A stretch of DNA of 64,000 nucleotides from the NCBI RefSeq assembly GCF_947623445.1, contig NC_135246.1, forward strand, positions 18,769,856 through 18,833,855. Reading direction: 5' to 3'. The notes below the pieces were generated by a model. It saw nothing but the letters and a program-made list of their open reading frames with translations. It was not told where the DNA came from and searched no databases. This DNA comes from Clavelina lepadiformis (taxonomy: Eukaryota; Chordata; Ascidiacea; Aplousobranchia; Clavelinidae). Positions within the stretch are counted from its first letter, which is position 1; the number at the start of each line of letters is the position of its first letter. Positions 34,333-46,830 of the stretch are shown here, piece after piece. Position numbers and translations under genes: made by a program.

Positions 34333-36473
34333 GCATTTCTAAAAACCTTTTCAGAGCCCATTGAAGCCGTGTTTGATGGCGGAAAATAACATTAGACATG
34401 TTTATTTACTGGCAAACAAAACGCATATGTGGCGTATTTGAATAGACTTATGTGTGCTCGAGTTTAAAGCAATCATTTCTGCCATCATTGTTATTTTTTT
34501 CTTTCGGTCGGTGTAACTGAAACGCATTTGTAGTTCTGTTCGTATCGTGGTACGTAAGTTCTTTTAGGAAACTATTTTAAGCTGAATATTGTGTCTTGGA
34601 GTTTTTACCGTGTTGTAAATATCGTAGCAAGTTCTATTTTCAAAATGATCTCATAATCACTTTCTGCTTTTTATGAGCTAGTTTTTATCGTTACGAACTC
34701 TCATCTTTCCAAGAATCTAAAAGCACGAGAATTTCTGTTATTGTCGTCAGTATGTGTTGAATTTTTTGAGAGATTTAAACCTGTTCTTAGATATTGCGCT
34801 TCACTGAAGGTCTTTTTACTTTTATGTTAATTCCAAATAAATACCTGCACCACCACGGAAGAACGTGTTGTGTTAATACTCTGCTACACAATAGTACGCG
34901 GCATAACATTTTGTAAATACAATAGTTTTTTCTGTCATTCACCTTGTTATTGACTTATATACACAATTTTAAAAAGTTTATTTTCTCCGTTTTCTTGTTC
35001 TTTCCACAACTTCACAATATTTTTATGTTCATGTGCTTGATATTTTCAACATTACACGTTGACCTGGTGTTGTGATTTGGTGTCTTTGTTCTAGGACCTA
35101 GGTGACCAACAGGCTTTAATCACTGATTCCTCACCGCGCCAACAACTTACACAGTGGAGGCTACTGCCTGAGTTTTGTGTTTTAAGGCAACAATTACCCT
35201 GCCGTTGGAAGTGCTCACATTGCGATGACCAATAACCTGTCTAGTTGTCCAAGTAACGGAACATTTTTAAAGCTTTAATCTCACAAGTAAAACGTAGTAA
35301 AAATAACACAATATAAAATAGCTGTACACTATAAATGGAATAGACGAAATCGGTTTATCGCATAGTTAAATTTACATGTTTTTTGTGTTTAAACCAGTGC
35401 TTCTCAACCCCTGGGTTGCCATGTAAGTTTCATCAGTTATGTTAAGTAATTACTGTAGCTCGAAACATAGTGCACTTTATGTAAAGATGAGTGATGAAAT
35501 GGTTAAGTAATTTGCGGAAAACATAGCAGGCAGATTGCCACGTCGTCGACAACAAGATGTAGCTTACCACTAAGCGACTGCTGACTAGACGCTTTTATCT
35601 TTGTTGCCTTATCTATCGCCATAATATTCGTTTTACGTATTTTCCGGTCATTGTTGTGATCTGTTGCTATGACGTGGTCCATATGACATCTGCGTCAGCA
35701 CAAATGTTTGTCCGGACAGTTTATGGTAGAAAATGAAAAAGGTGTTAAAAAAATTGCTGAGGTTTACACGGCGTCTCAAAATTGCAACTAAGAAAAAATG
35801 TTCTGCCACATGTGATGATAATGAAAAGTTTTGTATTTTTACTTTGCGGCGTGTTTTAAGATGTGAAGTCAACTTACGTTAAGTTGTACCTAAAGAAAGG
35901 GCTCCCTAACACTTGAATGTTTTGCAAATTACAGCACAGTATAATAAACATTAAGCAAAACATGGCTTTGCAATTTGCGTGTTTCTATTTTCCTGGGGTT
36001 TTAAAAGTAATAAAAATACAATAGAGTAACGCGACTAAAGCACACAGAATTACGAACGATTGGCCGCCGCATATAAGTCTATGAGTGTATGAGATTAAGC
36101 GAGGGAACCTAATAACAATTGGTAAATTTACGCCCATATCGATAAACTGGTGTATTTTATTCACGCGTTTATGGAAGTGAATCAGCACTTCAATATTCTA
36201 TGCAAAAAAACGACGCGTTAAAGCGATTTCGTCGATTACATTCGATTTACAGTCTGCATACAAATGAAACAAACAAAAAATACTATATAACTGACAGTGG
36301 GTATCAATAGTGCAGCAACAATTAACACTCAATATAATTAATCTTGTAAAAGTCACATATTCCTAAGAACTAAACTAGAAGGAAATAATCCTAAGTGGTA
36401 ATATTTACAAATAGTGCAATAATCCTAAATGGCTAGAGAAAAATAATACTGCTATGCTGACATTATTCAGCAT
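34333..36473. other. Convergent intergenic region
   Basis: 3' UTR of the M13 peptidase, with a likely AATAAA signal near 34836. On the other side is the 3' UTR of the minus-strand PGAP6-like gene. Short open frames at 35648-36188 (minus) show no family or splice support. Nothing else is seen. Confidence 0.55.
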
Positions 36474-38387
36474 TTACAAAGTCAAACTATTGTCTGATAA
36501 CCTATGAGTTATATATAATGGAGGTGTGTTTGGGTTGCTAAGTGTGTCATAAACCTTGTTTGGTCGTTTAGTTGCCCATGGTAAAAGAAAAAGTACAGCA
36601 AAAGCCATTAGAATGTGCCATAGACTGTGTACAATGTAATAATTCGCATCGGTTTCAACAAAAGCAAAAAGTGCCAGCCCCACTCCTGCACAGATTACTC
36701 CCGGCAGGATAGAAACAAAAGTTATTTTCTTCCCTGGGTAACACTGTTTCGTTTTGCGACATTGCACAATCCATACTGTTAGCACTGTTGCCACTCCTAC
36801 CGTGATAGGAACCACAGTCGTCCACAAATTAAACCGATCGATCGATATTCCAACAGCAATGCCCAAGCAGCCAAGGACATGAAGCCACGATTCAAGTGCA
36901 GGAGATAGTTGGGCAACAGCAATTAACGTAAACCACATCGCACTGATGGATCCATAGAAATCAGAAAACTGCAGCGAACCATATGGCATCAAACAGTACA
37001 CGGCCTGTCCCGGTTGATCACAGGCGTGATAAAAAGTGGACATAAAACCGACAAAGAAGTAAACTAGAGCCTCGGTATAAAACTTCCGATACACAGCAAG
37101 TCCAGTGCAAACAAAAAATATCACATTGCTCAATGTTAAAAGCAGCGTATGCAGCAATTGTGTTGCGTAGCTTATGGCTTCAGAGCCGTCATTGCATGCA
37201 ATTCCTTTCCAGCCTAATTTGCATTTACAGGCTGTAAAAAGAATGTCATCTGTTCTGTAGAGTCCACATGAACCACGCTTCTTATCCGCGTGACAGTTTT
37301 CAATACAGGCACCAATACTGATAAAAATTTCAAATGTTTGAATAACGCTGCTACAATCACCCACAAAGGCAAAATTACATTCAAGCTCCAAAGTTAGAAA
37401 CCACTTTCCTGAGACTGGAAAAGGAAAATACAACGTGGTTTCTGTTTGGCTATTTGTATAATTAAGTCTTAATACTTCTTCACCCATTGTTCCATTCGTG
37501 AGCATGGTAAGATTATTCCTCAAGTAGCCAACTACTGATGTGTTGTACGATGTGATATTCTGAATATTATTTTCCAGTGTTTTTAGCCTGATATTCATAT
37601 TGCCACCCGAGTCAGTAACTGGAATAACATCCCAAGTAAAAGTTTTACTGCTAATAACAGTCAAATTGTGTTGTGTATTTTCAGGAACAAACTGCACATT
37701 GAACAGGCTCTGTTGCTTTCGTGTGAGATATGCTTCCGTGTTATTAATATCCACAAATTCAGCCACAGTTGCTGACGGTGCACTACTATTGTTGGAAAAT
37801 ACTTTAAGCTTTGAGTAATAATGACATTCCTTGGTTAAACCTGCCACGTCAATTTTTTCATCAGTGTCAGGGAGAAACAAGGCAGCAAAATAATGCTCTG
37901 GCTGATTCACATTGGGTGATACAATAACATCATGCTCTTGGCCTTGGGTTGATGCTGATAATATGAAGTTTCCTGAGAAAAGTAGACCGTCAGACTGCAC
38001 AAAAGTTCTGTCTGGAATTATGGCATTTTTTGGATTGGAAATCGGAATGGCAGCTTGACGTACAACCAACGTGACATTAGTATCAGCACAACCAGTTGAT
38101 ATGCCACCACCTGTTTCATTTACAGTTCCACTGAAGCGCACAACCAACTCGTCATAAAAATCTACCAGTGTCCAGTGAAGCACCTCTTGACTACCAAGTC
38201 CACTGAAACGGAATACTCTTTTGGGTCCAAAATCAACTATTTGATTTGTGTTGTTAGCATTGATAAGTTCATTCGAACTTGAAGGACAGAACAAAATAAA
38301 ACTCCATAAAATAATAAAAGTTAACATTTGTAACATCATTAACCAGTTAGAGCCTGGTCTGTAAGTAGGCCTACTGTACAGACACAC
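36474..38387 (-). CDS. PGAP6/TMEM8-type protein (EGF-like domain plus seven-TM CREST-family domain), intronless
   Basis: A single uninterrupted 637-codon frame. Residues ~15-38 form a hydrophobic signal sequence (LMMLQMLTFIILWSFILFCP). A long N-glycosylation-rich extracellular region follows, then a Cys-rich EGF-like segment (~365-405, ending CKCKLGWKGIAC), then about seven membrane helices. The C-terminal domain has the CREST-superfamily signature: His in FMSTFYHACD, Asp in LQFSDFYGS, and His residues in VHSLWHILMA. The presumed metal-hydrolase residues are therefore intact. In mammals PGAP6 (TMEM8A) is a GPI-specific phospholipase A2 that sheds GPI-anchored proteins, while TMEM8B lacks a clear enzyme role (established). 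The exact orthologue is unresolved. The lack of introns contrasts with every other well-supported gene here. Confidence 0.93.
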   Translation of the reverse strand: MCLYSRPTYRPGSNWLMMLQMLTFIILWSFILFCPSSSNELINANNTNQIVDFGPKRVFRFSGLGSQEVLHWTLVDFYDELVVRFSGTVNETGGGISTGCADTNVTLVVRQAAIPISNPKNAIIPDRTFVQSDGLLFSGNFILSASTQGQEHDVIVSPNVNQPEHYFAALFLPDTDEKIDVAGLTKECHYYSKLKVFSNNSSAPSATVAEFVDINNTEAYLTRKQQSLFNVQFVPENTQHNLTVISSKTFTWDVIPVTDSGGNMNIRLKTLENNIQNITSYNTSVVGYLRNNLTMLTNGTMGEEVLRLNYTNSQTETTLYFPFPVSGKWFLTLELECNFAFVGDCSSVIQTFEIFISIGACIENCHADKKRGSCGLYRTDDILFTACKCKLGWKGIACNDGSEAISYATQLLHTLLLTLSNVIFFVCTGLAVYRKFYTEALVYFFVGFMSTFYHACDQPGQAVYCLMPYGSLQFSDFYGSISAMWFTLIAVAQLSPALESWLHVLGCLGIAVGISIDRFNLWTTVVPITVGVATVLTVWIVQCRKTKQCYPGKKITFVSILPGVICAGVGLALFAFVETDANYYIVHSLWHILMAFAVLFLLPWATKRPNKVYDTLSNPNTPPLYITHRLSDNSLTL

Positions 38388-40181
38388 AGTCTTTGTTATA
38401 AAACTTGCCTAAGGTTCCTAAACAATTCGAAACTTTACTACAAAATATCGCGGGTCCGTGAGGAAACCACAAAGTACGCAAAAACCAGTTATGAACATCA
38501 AATTTCGTTGTTACAACAATTTCTCTAAAGCGTACGCTCTACAAGGTGTTACAGCAAACTACAAGGTATAAACAGTGTCGCAAGGAACGTTTTACAAGAA
38601 CCTCAAGCAAAGAAAACGATTAGAAAATTCACAATGACGTGAAACTTAATGAGCAACCTGATAGCACTATTTAACACTTGTTTGAACTTTAAACATCATT
38701 ATTGTTGTTCCTGCAGTGTGACGGACTGTATTATCACTATTATGAATTTAGAGACCGTGCTAGTTGTTACCAGCAATTATTGTTTTATAAAATTATTTTT
38801 GAGGACGCTTTAAGCCTTTTTAGTTTTGTCGCTTTTTCCCGTTTATAAATATTTATAAAGGCATAGCTTACACACCTATCAAATACGGTGACGTTACATC
38901 TGCTCCTCTCACAATTTTATGAAACAGATTCAAAGAAAAATTGGTCCTGTTTTTATTCTTAAAATAGGTTGAAAATGATCTTAGTTCCTTTTGTAAATTA
39001 TGTAAATAGCATTGACGGGACTTAATTTAAGTCCATAAAATCTCAATTTAACATAAAATAATTAATCACTCATTTTAGTGTTTGTCAAAAGTGCTGTGGG
39101 TAAAAAAATCAAGCCATTTGTTATTAGCATGCGCTAATGAAGAGGAAAAAGTAACAGAACCGAAAAGGACGGAAAAAATCAACTTGATTTTGTTAAAATT
39201 CTGCTAGATTACCATAGTCGTTTCCTCAGATTTGTTTGTTAGCAAATTATACAACTGGTACATTTTGGCTGAAAAGCTTCTTTTTTTTCACATAAACAGC
39301 TGGAAATAACGCAAAAATAAAATGACCCATCGATATCTTGTATTTTTATCAGTAGTGTACACTCCGTGGACCAAGTTAGGAACTAATATTTCCCAATAAT
39401 GACTTATGCGCTAACCAAACTAACTTGAATTGCTCTGTGCTGGATTGAAAAACCAGTCCACAACAGCTGTTTTCCTTTTGCAGCGTTGCTCGGTTCCACA
39501 GAAGTTTAGCTTTATAGTTGTTTAAAGCTAACGTGTAACGCAATCATTCCATGAAAATCGAAATTAGGCCCAGCCTATCTCACCTCATTTAGAACATCAC
39601 TGAATCTCATGCAAGCATAATCTATTGACAGTGGCAGATTAGACAGGACTTAACTGAGATCATTTTAACAAAAACTTTATATGGGAGATTAATTCCACTG
39701 TTAGGTACCGGTAGGTTGCAATTGTCAGACTGTCGAAGTGTTGATCCGTTGATGATATTTTTGGTAAAACTTATTTTAATTTCTAGCCGCGACTATGTTG
39801 GTTTCCGCTTATGGTTTCTAGTTTATTTTGAGTTTAGCAAGTAGCTATAGCCTAGTGGAAAGTATGGCAATATATGCATGTACAATTCTCATCAACATAC
39901 ACAATAAACTTATATTTTGATTTATAATAAATAATAATCGAAGCAAATGTGCTTGTTTAAAATGTAGTTGTAGCCTAGTAAACATAAACCAAATCGAAAA
40001 GTTCGCTGTTTTGAGTGAATAACCTAAGTTAACAAGCACAAACAATAACAATTACATCACCACAACGTCGTTTTTTCACAAAAGAGAATAGGCTGGTATC
40101 CAGAAAGCAGGTAAGACTTTCCTAATCACATGCATTATAGTTGTTGCCAGATTCATTAAATTTTTTTATAGTACGGTATGA
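38388..40181. other. Intergenic region between divergent genes, no supported gene
   Basis: Separates the start of the minus-strand PGAP6-like gene from the plus-strand candidate ORF and the katanin p80 gene. It is AT-rich. It presumably contains the promoter of the PGAP6-like gene just above 38387, but I could not assign an element. Confidence 0.45.
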
Positions 40182-40382
40182 ATGGCCCATGTTTGCAAAC
40201 ATTCTTTCAAGGAATCTGTGCAACTGGTAGAAAAATTTTATACACAAAGCAGTCAGCAAATTTTTCAACAATTGTTAAATAAACAAAGTATTGAATCTTC
40301 AGTGCCCATCGTCACGCAAAAATTTGAATCGATGCACATTAAATTTTTTGAAAAAATCTGCCATACTTTCCAACCAGGGTAA
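40182..40382 (+). CDS. Candidate 66-residue helical ORF
   Basis: ATG to TAA on the plus strand, about 500 bases upstream of the katanin p80 start codon. The translation is helical and Q/K-rich (MAHVCKHSFKESVQLVEKFY..., ending HTFQPG). It looks more protein-like than neighbouring frames. The sequence cagg|gtaatt at the end could also be a donor, so it could be a first exon. No family recognised, and no upstream element identified. Confidence 0.28.
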   Translation: MAHVCKHSFKESVQLVEKFYTQSSQQIFQQLLNKQSIESSVPIVTQKFESMHIKFFEKICHTFQPG

Positions 40383-40878
40383 TTAATCTGAACTTGCTAC
40401 AAATTTGACATACACTGGTGGTACGTTAGACGCGGAAAGTATTGCAGTATTTGACATTTGTGCGCAAACCAGAAAACACTAATTTAGCCATGATGGCAGC
40501 ATGTACTGAAACTTCAGTTATTATATTTTTAGTATAAGATATTGAAATATCGAAATATTTAACGAGTTAACCTTGTTTGCTTTTGCTAAGTTGGCGTGAG
40601 AAGGTAATAGGTGTTTGCCTCATTTTATGTCATGGTTTGTACGTTTATTGAAAATTAATAAATATAAATTTGAAACGGTCTTTTAATTTGGTTTGAAATT
40701 TTAAATCATCCAATTGCTACACAGGTTTTGCAATTTGAATTTACAATGAATGCTTGTTGTAAACCACCTTGGTTGAAGTAAACAGTCATATATATATTGA
40801 GCAGTATTTTTTTAGTCTGGACAACTGTGCAGGAGATTTTGACAAATAACATTTTGCTGTTGTTCCCACAACTCAATA

Positions 40879-43800
40879 ATGACTGCAAAGCGCAGCTGGA
40901 AATTGCGTAAGTATTATTCATTTAGAACTGTTAGGTTTATGGAAATCTTATATGCCGTATACAAATTCAAGGGTTGACTCTTGCGTTAAGACAAATTAAT
41001 TATTAATTGATCACTGAAAGTTATATATATATGCAATCCGTTAAGAAATCACTTGAATATCTAAGCGTTTAAGAACGTGACAGTACTGTGAGTATTATCT
41101 TTTTTGATTATCTATTTATACTGTATCATCAGAGGAATTCGTTGGTCATGGTTCGTTGGTTACCTGTGCGGCTCTGGGCCACAAGTCTGGTCGTGTCATG
41201 GCCACTGGCGGGGAAGATGGTAAAGTGAACATGTGGCATGTTGGATCACCGAACTGCATTATGGTGCGCAGGTTTTGATACGCTATGAACTAAGATATTT
41301 AGAAAATCTTACCAGGCATATTGGTTAGCAGCTGTGCGAGGTATGTAGTTGTAAAATGAAGTTCTGAGGAAGCATTAATGTATATTCAAGTATCCATTGT
41401 AGTTTCATTATATTTTCATTCATGAAGGCTTTAATTCTTATCATTACAGAGTCTTTCCCCACTGAGCACAGCAGTAGAAGTCGTTCACTTTAATTCGTGT
41501 GAAGAATTGGTGTGTGCTGGGTCTCGTTCAGGCGCACTAAGGATCTGGGACCTTGCTGCATCAAAAGGTGAGCAAATGGACATATGAAAAAAACAACAGG
41601 CTTCTGTAGGAAGAAGATTACTCAAAGAGGATTGAATACACTGGCTTAGCTCCATTATAGGCCATCTATGAGAACTGAATTTCGACAGCTGTCTACTTCT
41701 GAATTTTACATGAACTTTCTTTGCATTATTAATGACTAGTTAAGGCAACTTTGATATTATTAACTTGGATATCGGCGTCATATTTGTGGCCAGTATTTTT
41801 TTTGTGTAATGTGTCACATTTTAATTAATTTAAGAGGTTCCCCATGTACAGTGCTCAAGTACTAACATCTTTGTCCACGAAGCATTCTTCTATTTACAAT
41901 ACTTGATCTTATTAAGCTCATTGAAAAGTATATATTTATTATAAAATTATATAATAAAGCAATATTTATAGTAAAATACCGAGATTTAAATTGTTGCTAC
42001 TCAGTTATAATTAATCTTTGACAACAGACTTTAGACTATCCGAGAAACTAGCTATTTTATCATGTTTGGCATTTATTGACCTTCCTATAGCACACAAGAA
42101 AGCATGAAATATTTTGCAGTGGTTCGCCAACTCACCGGCCACAAAGCCGCGGTTCGTTCGGTTGATTTTCACCCCTATGGGGAATTTATTGCGTCGGGTT
42201 CCAACGATGCTAAAGTCAGAATGTGGGACATCAGAAGAAAGGGCTGCATATTCACTTATAAGGTTAGGATCGGTTACTCAGTTAAAGAAGGTAAAGTCTT
42301 GTATAATTTTAAGCATTTTTAATTTGAAAATTTGTCGGCTCTTGCAGGGCCACGAAGGTTGTGTAAATCATGTCGAGTTCAGTCCAGACGGGAGATGGAT
42401 AAGCTCTGCATCTGAAGACGCCACATGCAAGGTATGAATTATAAATCAATTTTTCTATTGCGAATAAATCAGGAAGTTTTTATGGTTATGAGAGCAGAAT
42501 ATATATATAGTAGCGCTCTGTATCTGTGATTATGGATAATGTTAATACATAACTTTGCTGTTGATTTCAAACACGCAAAGATCTGGGACATTACTGCTGG
42601 GAAGTTACTTTATGAGTTGAAAGATCACAGTGCGTCTGTCACTTGCCTCCAATTTCATCCACGAGAGTTTCTGCTCGCTACAGGAAGTGCCGACAGGTTT
42701 GACTTGGTCCTAGATGCTTTTGTTGAAATAATTATGTGCTTTCTTTTCCTTTTTAAGGACTGTTAGGACTAAATACTAAAACTAGCTCTACTGTTTCGTT
42801 TGGTACAAACATTGACATGACATGCTTCTAAATAATTTTACATTCATAAAAGCAAATTAAGCCATATATGAAGTGGAAATTGTTTTTGAGGATAGTAATT
42901 CTTTCATAATATTTGATTTCTTTCATAATTTTATTTGCTTGCCGGTTTTCTGCGTTAGCCAATATCGAACTGTGTGTGTGTGCAGAACAAGCAAAGTGTT
43001 TGACGTAGAGCAATTTAAAATGATATCAAGCACTCCTCTTGAAGCAAGCCCAATACAACATATTTTATTCGGAGATTCTGGCGAGTGTCTCTACACTGCT
43101 TCCCAGGTGTGCATAGAACATGTATATATATAACTATGTTGATTGAGTTCTGCTCCAAATTTATATCCGTCTACATTTTTGCTTTGCTTGCACCCTGGTG
43201 CTTTTCAAAACAATATAAAATGTGTAAGTTAGATGTTGCTTTTAACTGAGGCCGAAACTAACGGCATTATTAAGCCTCGATGTAAACATAATCTGTTAAA
43301 ATTTTCGTAGGATTGCTGCAAGGTATACGCATGGGAACCAAACTGTCGTCATCTTGACACCGTCCTCGTAAAGTGGGGTCGACCTGCTGACATCACTATA
43401 TCTGCAGATCAGCTGGTAAGGATCATTTCAAGTTGATTGGCACAGACTAAATTTTGCTTAATTAAGTTGTTCTCCTGCAGATGGGATGCTCATTCTCTCA
43501 GAACATTGTCTCAGTACACATCATAGATATTAAGGTAAGTCATTGTTTTAATCTCAAATTTCTGTTAGTATTTTACGGTTAAGTGATAAGAACGTGTCAG
43601 TGGAAGATATTGTTTTCTAGCAACTAGCCACGAGTCCGAAAGGTGATACCCCGGAGATGCCGAGTAAAGAAATTCACAGCGCAAGGCAAGCAACACCTGT
43701 AAAGTATGTCTTCACATTTTAGCGTGCAGAAAACAATTTTGACAAGATTTCTTGACATATTTTTCTCTTTTCAGTCAACGCTATGTCACAGTACGACCTC

Positions 43801-46800
43801 GAACGTCACTGGGTATCTCCGCGGTTTCTCCTGCTCTTCCAAAGGTAAAATTCTGCTTTTTGTTCGGGCTTTTTATCCCAGAAACTGATGGTATCGTGTG
43901 GCACACCTACTTATATATAAGGTGGCACACCTACTTATATATCCTGTGGCACACCTACTTATATATCGTGTGTTACACCTACTTATATATTGTGTGGCAC
44001 ACCTACTTTTATATCGTGTGGCACACCTACTTTTTCAACACCATTCAAGTTGTTATATCTTTTCTGTTTCCTCAAAGTTTTTCAATTTTAGAAAATCCAC
44101 TGCAACAACAACAACAATATGGAGGAAGGGCCCTTCAAACACATCGATGAACAAAATGTTGGGAAAATTTTCAATCCGTCGTCAACATTAGGTTCGGTGA
44201 CAGTGTTGTAGAAAAATGTTTGGTGGTTTTTCAAGTTTGCTTGCGTTATACTCATGAAGAAATTTTTGTTATACTCATGAAGAAATTGCATTTTTCAGCT
44301 CGTAGTCCTGTTAAAGAAAAGGAAGCAGACACACGAGGTAAGATTTCTGTTCTTTGTTGTTGGGTCTGCAATTACAACACTCGAGCTAGCAAAGTGGCGT
44401 TAATCACATTTCAAGCTTTTCCTTGCCATCTACCATTATTCTCTGTTTTTAAATTAGAACCAGAATCAAAGCCACTATCTGAGCAGATCCAGAAACTAAA
44501 CGTTGAAGATAAACCAAAGCAACCGCCTTTATCTCAGGTAGCAACTGCCGTTTCCGCACCAGACCTTCGTTTCAAACAAGCAGCCGTCTTTCCTTCCAAA
44601 CCTGTCATTAATGCTCCGAATGTGTCGAATCGAGTTACTCCGGTTTCAAGGCCTCCTGCTGAGGCGTCAATAAAAAACTCAGAATCTTTGAAAAATACTC
44701 CCGGCCAAGCGAAACAGTCTGTAGGTTACAATGATTTTAACCCTTCTGTGCCACTGGGCGGCGCCCTAAAGTGGGGCGAAACCAAGAAAATACCCCCGAC
44801 AAGAGATGAGAATATCGTTGAGAAACTGGGACAAGTCAGTGTGGTTGCCCCTGCTGTTGAACCACTCTTGCCAGAGGTATGTGTTTCTGTATGAGTGCCA
44901 TTGGCATAATTTATGTTTTGTGGTGTTCCCAGAGAATTCAAAAGAAAAGCTTCCTAATGGCATTGATATAGACTTGGCAGAGACCATTACCATATAGACC
45001 ATTTTCATAAAATATACCGGGATGTAACGTTGTAAAAGAAGCATTTTGTTTCAGCCAGTAGAGACTTCCTCAAAGAAACCAGAAATGGCCATGACCGCAG
45101 TGATCCCGTCCGACAGACAGGATCCTGTTGGCTTGGACATGAATGCATTTCTGCCGGTAGGTGGACCTTTGTATTATAGAAAATCTTGCTAATTTGAAAG
45201 CTAAATTCAACTTTTTTAATTCTGAATACATTTCATTGTCTAAGTGCTTGAACGTTTTCAGCCCAAACCGAGTAGTGTGTCCACACCTCATACTGTGAAA
45301 ACTGATATGGAGGCGATTGCAAGCATAAAGAAAGGTCTCGAATCAATGAGACTTGTCTTGACAAATCGCCATAAAAATCTTGAAATTGTGCGAGCGTTAT
45401 GGACAAGTGGTGATATAATGGTACAATATAATGATATAATGGCACTTTTTGCTTTCTTTGTATTTTCTTTTAATTATTTGAATTAGTTATTTAAATGATA
45501 TGTAAATACTAACTATTATTCACATGTAGAATGTTGCACTTTTGTTTTAAACAAACTCTAATTTTTCCAGACATCCATCAATCAAGCTGTGAAAATGGAA
45601 GACCAAGCATTGATTGTTGATCTTTTGAATGTTCTAACGTTGAAACCGTGAGTCAGTTTACATTTATGGCAGGAAATTACAAAGCTTGTTAACTTCCGGA
45701 AGAAACGATTTCAAATAAATTGTTCTGTTTTCTCCGCAGAAGTCTGTGGAACTTAGACTTATGTGGAGTGATGCTGCCTCAGATTAAAAACTTACTCATG
45801 AGCAAATACGAAACGTGAGTACTTAGTGGTATCCAATTCGTAATACAAATATTGTTTTTAATTATTATTTAAAATAAATTTCATTTAGTGAACGTGTAAA
45901 ATTAAAAATCTTTGTTATGGCTGAAGTAAAACATGCAAGGTGGATATGTCATGAGAATGATATTTCTTGTAAATTGATGATTAATTATTAGTCTATAAGT
46001 AACCTGCCCATATATTCGTGATGATACCAATACCGTGATGATACCAATGCATTTGCCAAAACCAAAAATATTGTAAGGGTTTGCCAGAAAAAAAAGTGTT
46101 AGTTCACTACAAAAAAGCATGTTTTCACCTGTTGTCATCTAGTTCAATTGTAGGTACTGTTACCACACTTTGATTTTGGAGACCACAATCAATTGATTAG
46201 TGATTACTACAACCTGCATAGGTGATGTTTGTTTGTGACATGAGCATTTAGCAATTCTCCATTTTGCACAGATACACCAGTGTAGGTTGCACCTCATTAA
46301 AGCTGGTGCTTAAGAACTTTGCACAGGTGATCCGTTCAAATCTTCAAACACCACCCTCCGCTGTTGATATATCAAGAGAAGAAAGGTTGGTTTTTGAAAG
46401 CAGTTTAACAGCAAGACTTCTTTGTTTTATATTAGCTTGTTTATTGTTGTATTTTACTCCAAAGTAACATACATAAATAGAACTTAAAAAAAGAACAAAT
46501 CAGTTTGTTATTACCTTCCTGCAGTAATTAGCAATGATCATTTAGTACATCTGATGAAGCTTATGCTTGCAAAAGCGTGTGTGGAGGAATTAAATATAAA
46601 GTTAACCCTAGATTGTTATCCTTTATCTTGCTTTTTTATTATATACGTAGTAATTAAATCATGCAATGAGTCATAAGTGAACAAAATTTTATTTCAGACA
46701 TAGAAAGTGCAAGAACTGCTACTTGCACTTGAACGGAATCCGCAGCGTCCTTGAATCAAAGCAACAAACGTCTGGTAAAATCGGAAGCCAATTTCGTGAA

Positions 46801-46830
46801 CTTAAAATTTTAATAAGCACTTTAGAGTGA
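40879..46830 (+). CDS. KATNB1: Katanin p80 WD40-containing subunit B1
   Basis: Twenty exons in phase (40879-40906, 41133-41263, 41450-41567, 42120-42262, 42348-42431, 42581-42696, 42986-43106, 43311-43415, 43481-43534, 43621-43703, 43775-43844, 44092-44191, 44299-44337, 44458-44876, 45055-45156, 45262-45420, 45571-45647, 45740-45814, 46272-46385, 46698-46830) encode about 756 residues. An N-terminal MTAKRSWKL leads into six WD40 repeats with telltale strings ([44 protein letters not shown]). A low-complexity linker follows, then the conserved C-terminal con80 domain ([33 protein letters not shown]). It is the regulatory/targeting subunit of the katanin microtubule-severing complex; the C-terminus binds the p60 ATPase and the WD40 part targets centrosomes (established). 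At 756 residues it is longer than the vertebrate form because of the linker. Confidence 0.97.
43893..44035 (+). repeat. Tandem repeat of about 23 bp, six units
   Basis: Units of the form gtggcacacctacttatata with a variable 2-3 base tail (agg, tcc, tcg, ttg) repeat about six times, with one ttacacc variant. It lies in the katanin p80 intron between the exons ending at 43844 and starting at 44092. Confidence 0.9.

Noticed and set aside
43752..44150. 132-codon and 97-codon frames with repeated HTYLYI / AHLLIY motifs
   Set aside because: They are produced by the ~23-bp tandem repeat in a katanin intron, whose unit plus flanks happens to stay open. The true exons nearby use other frames.
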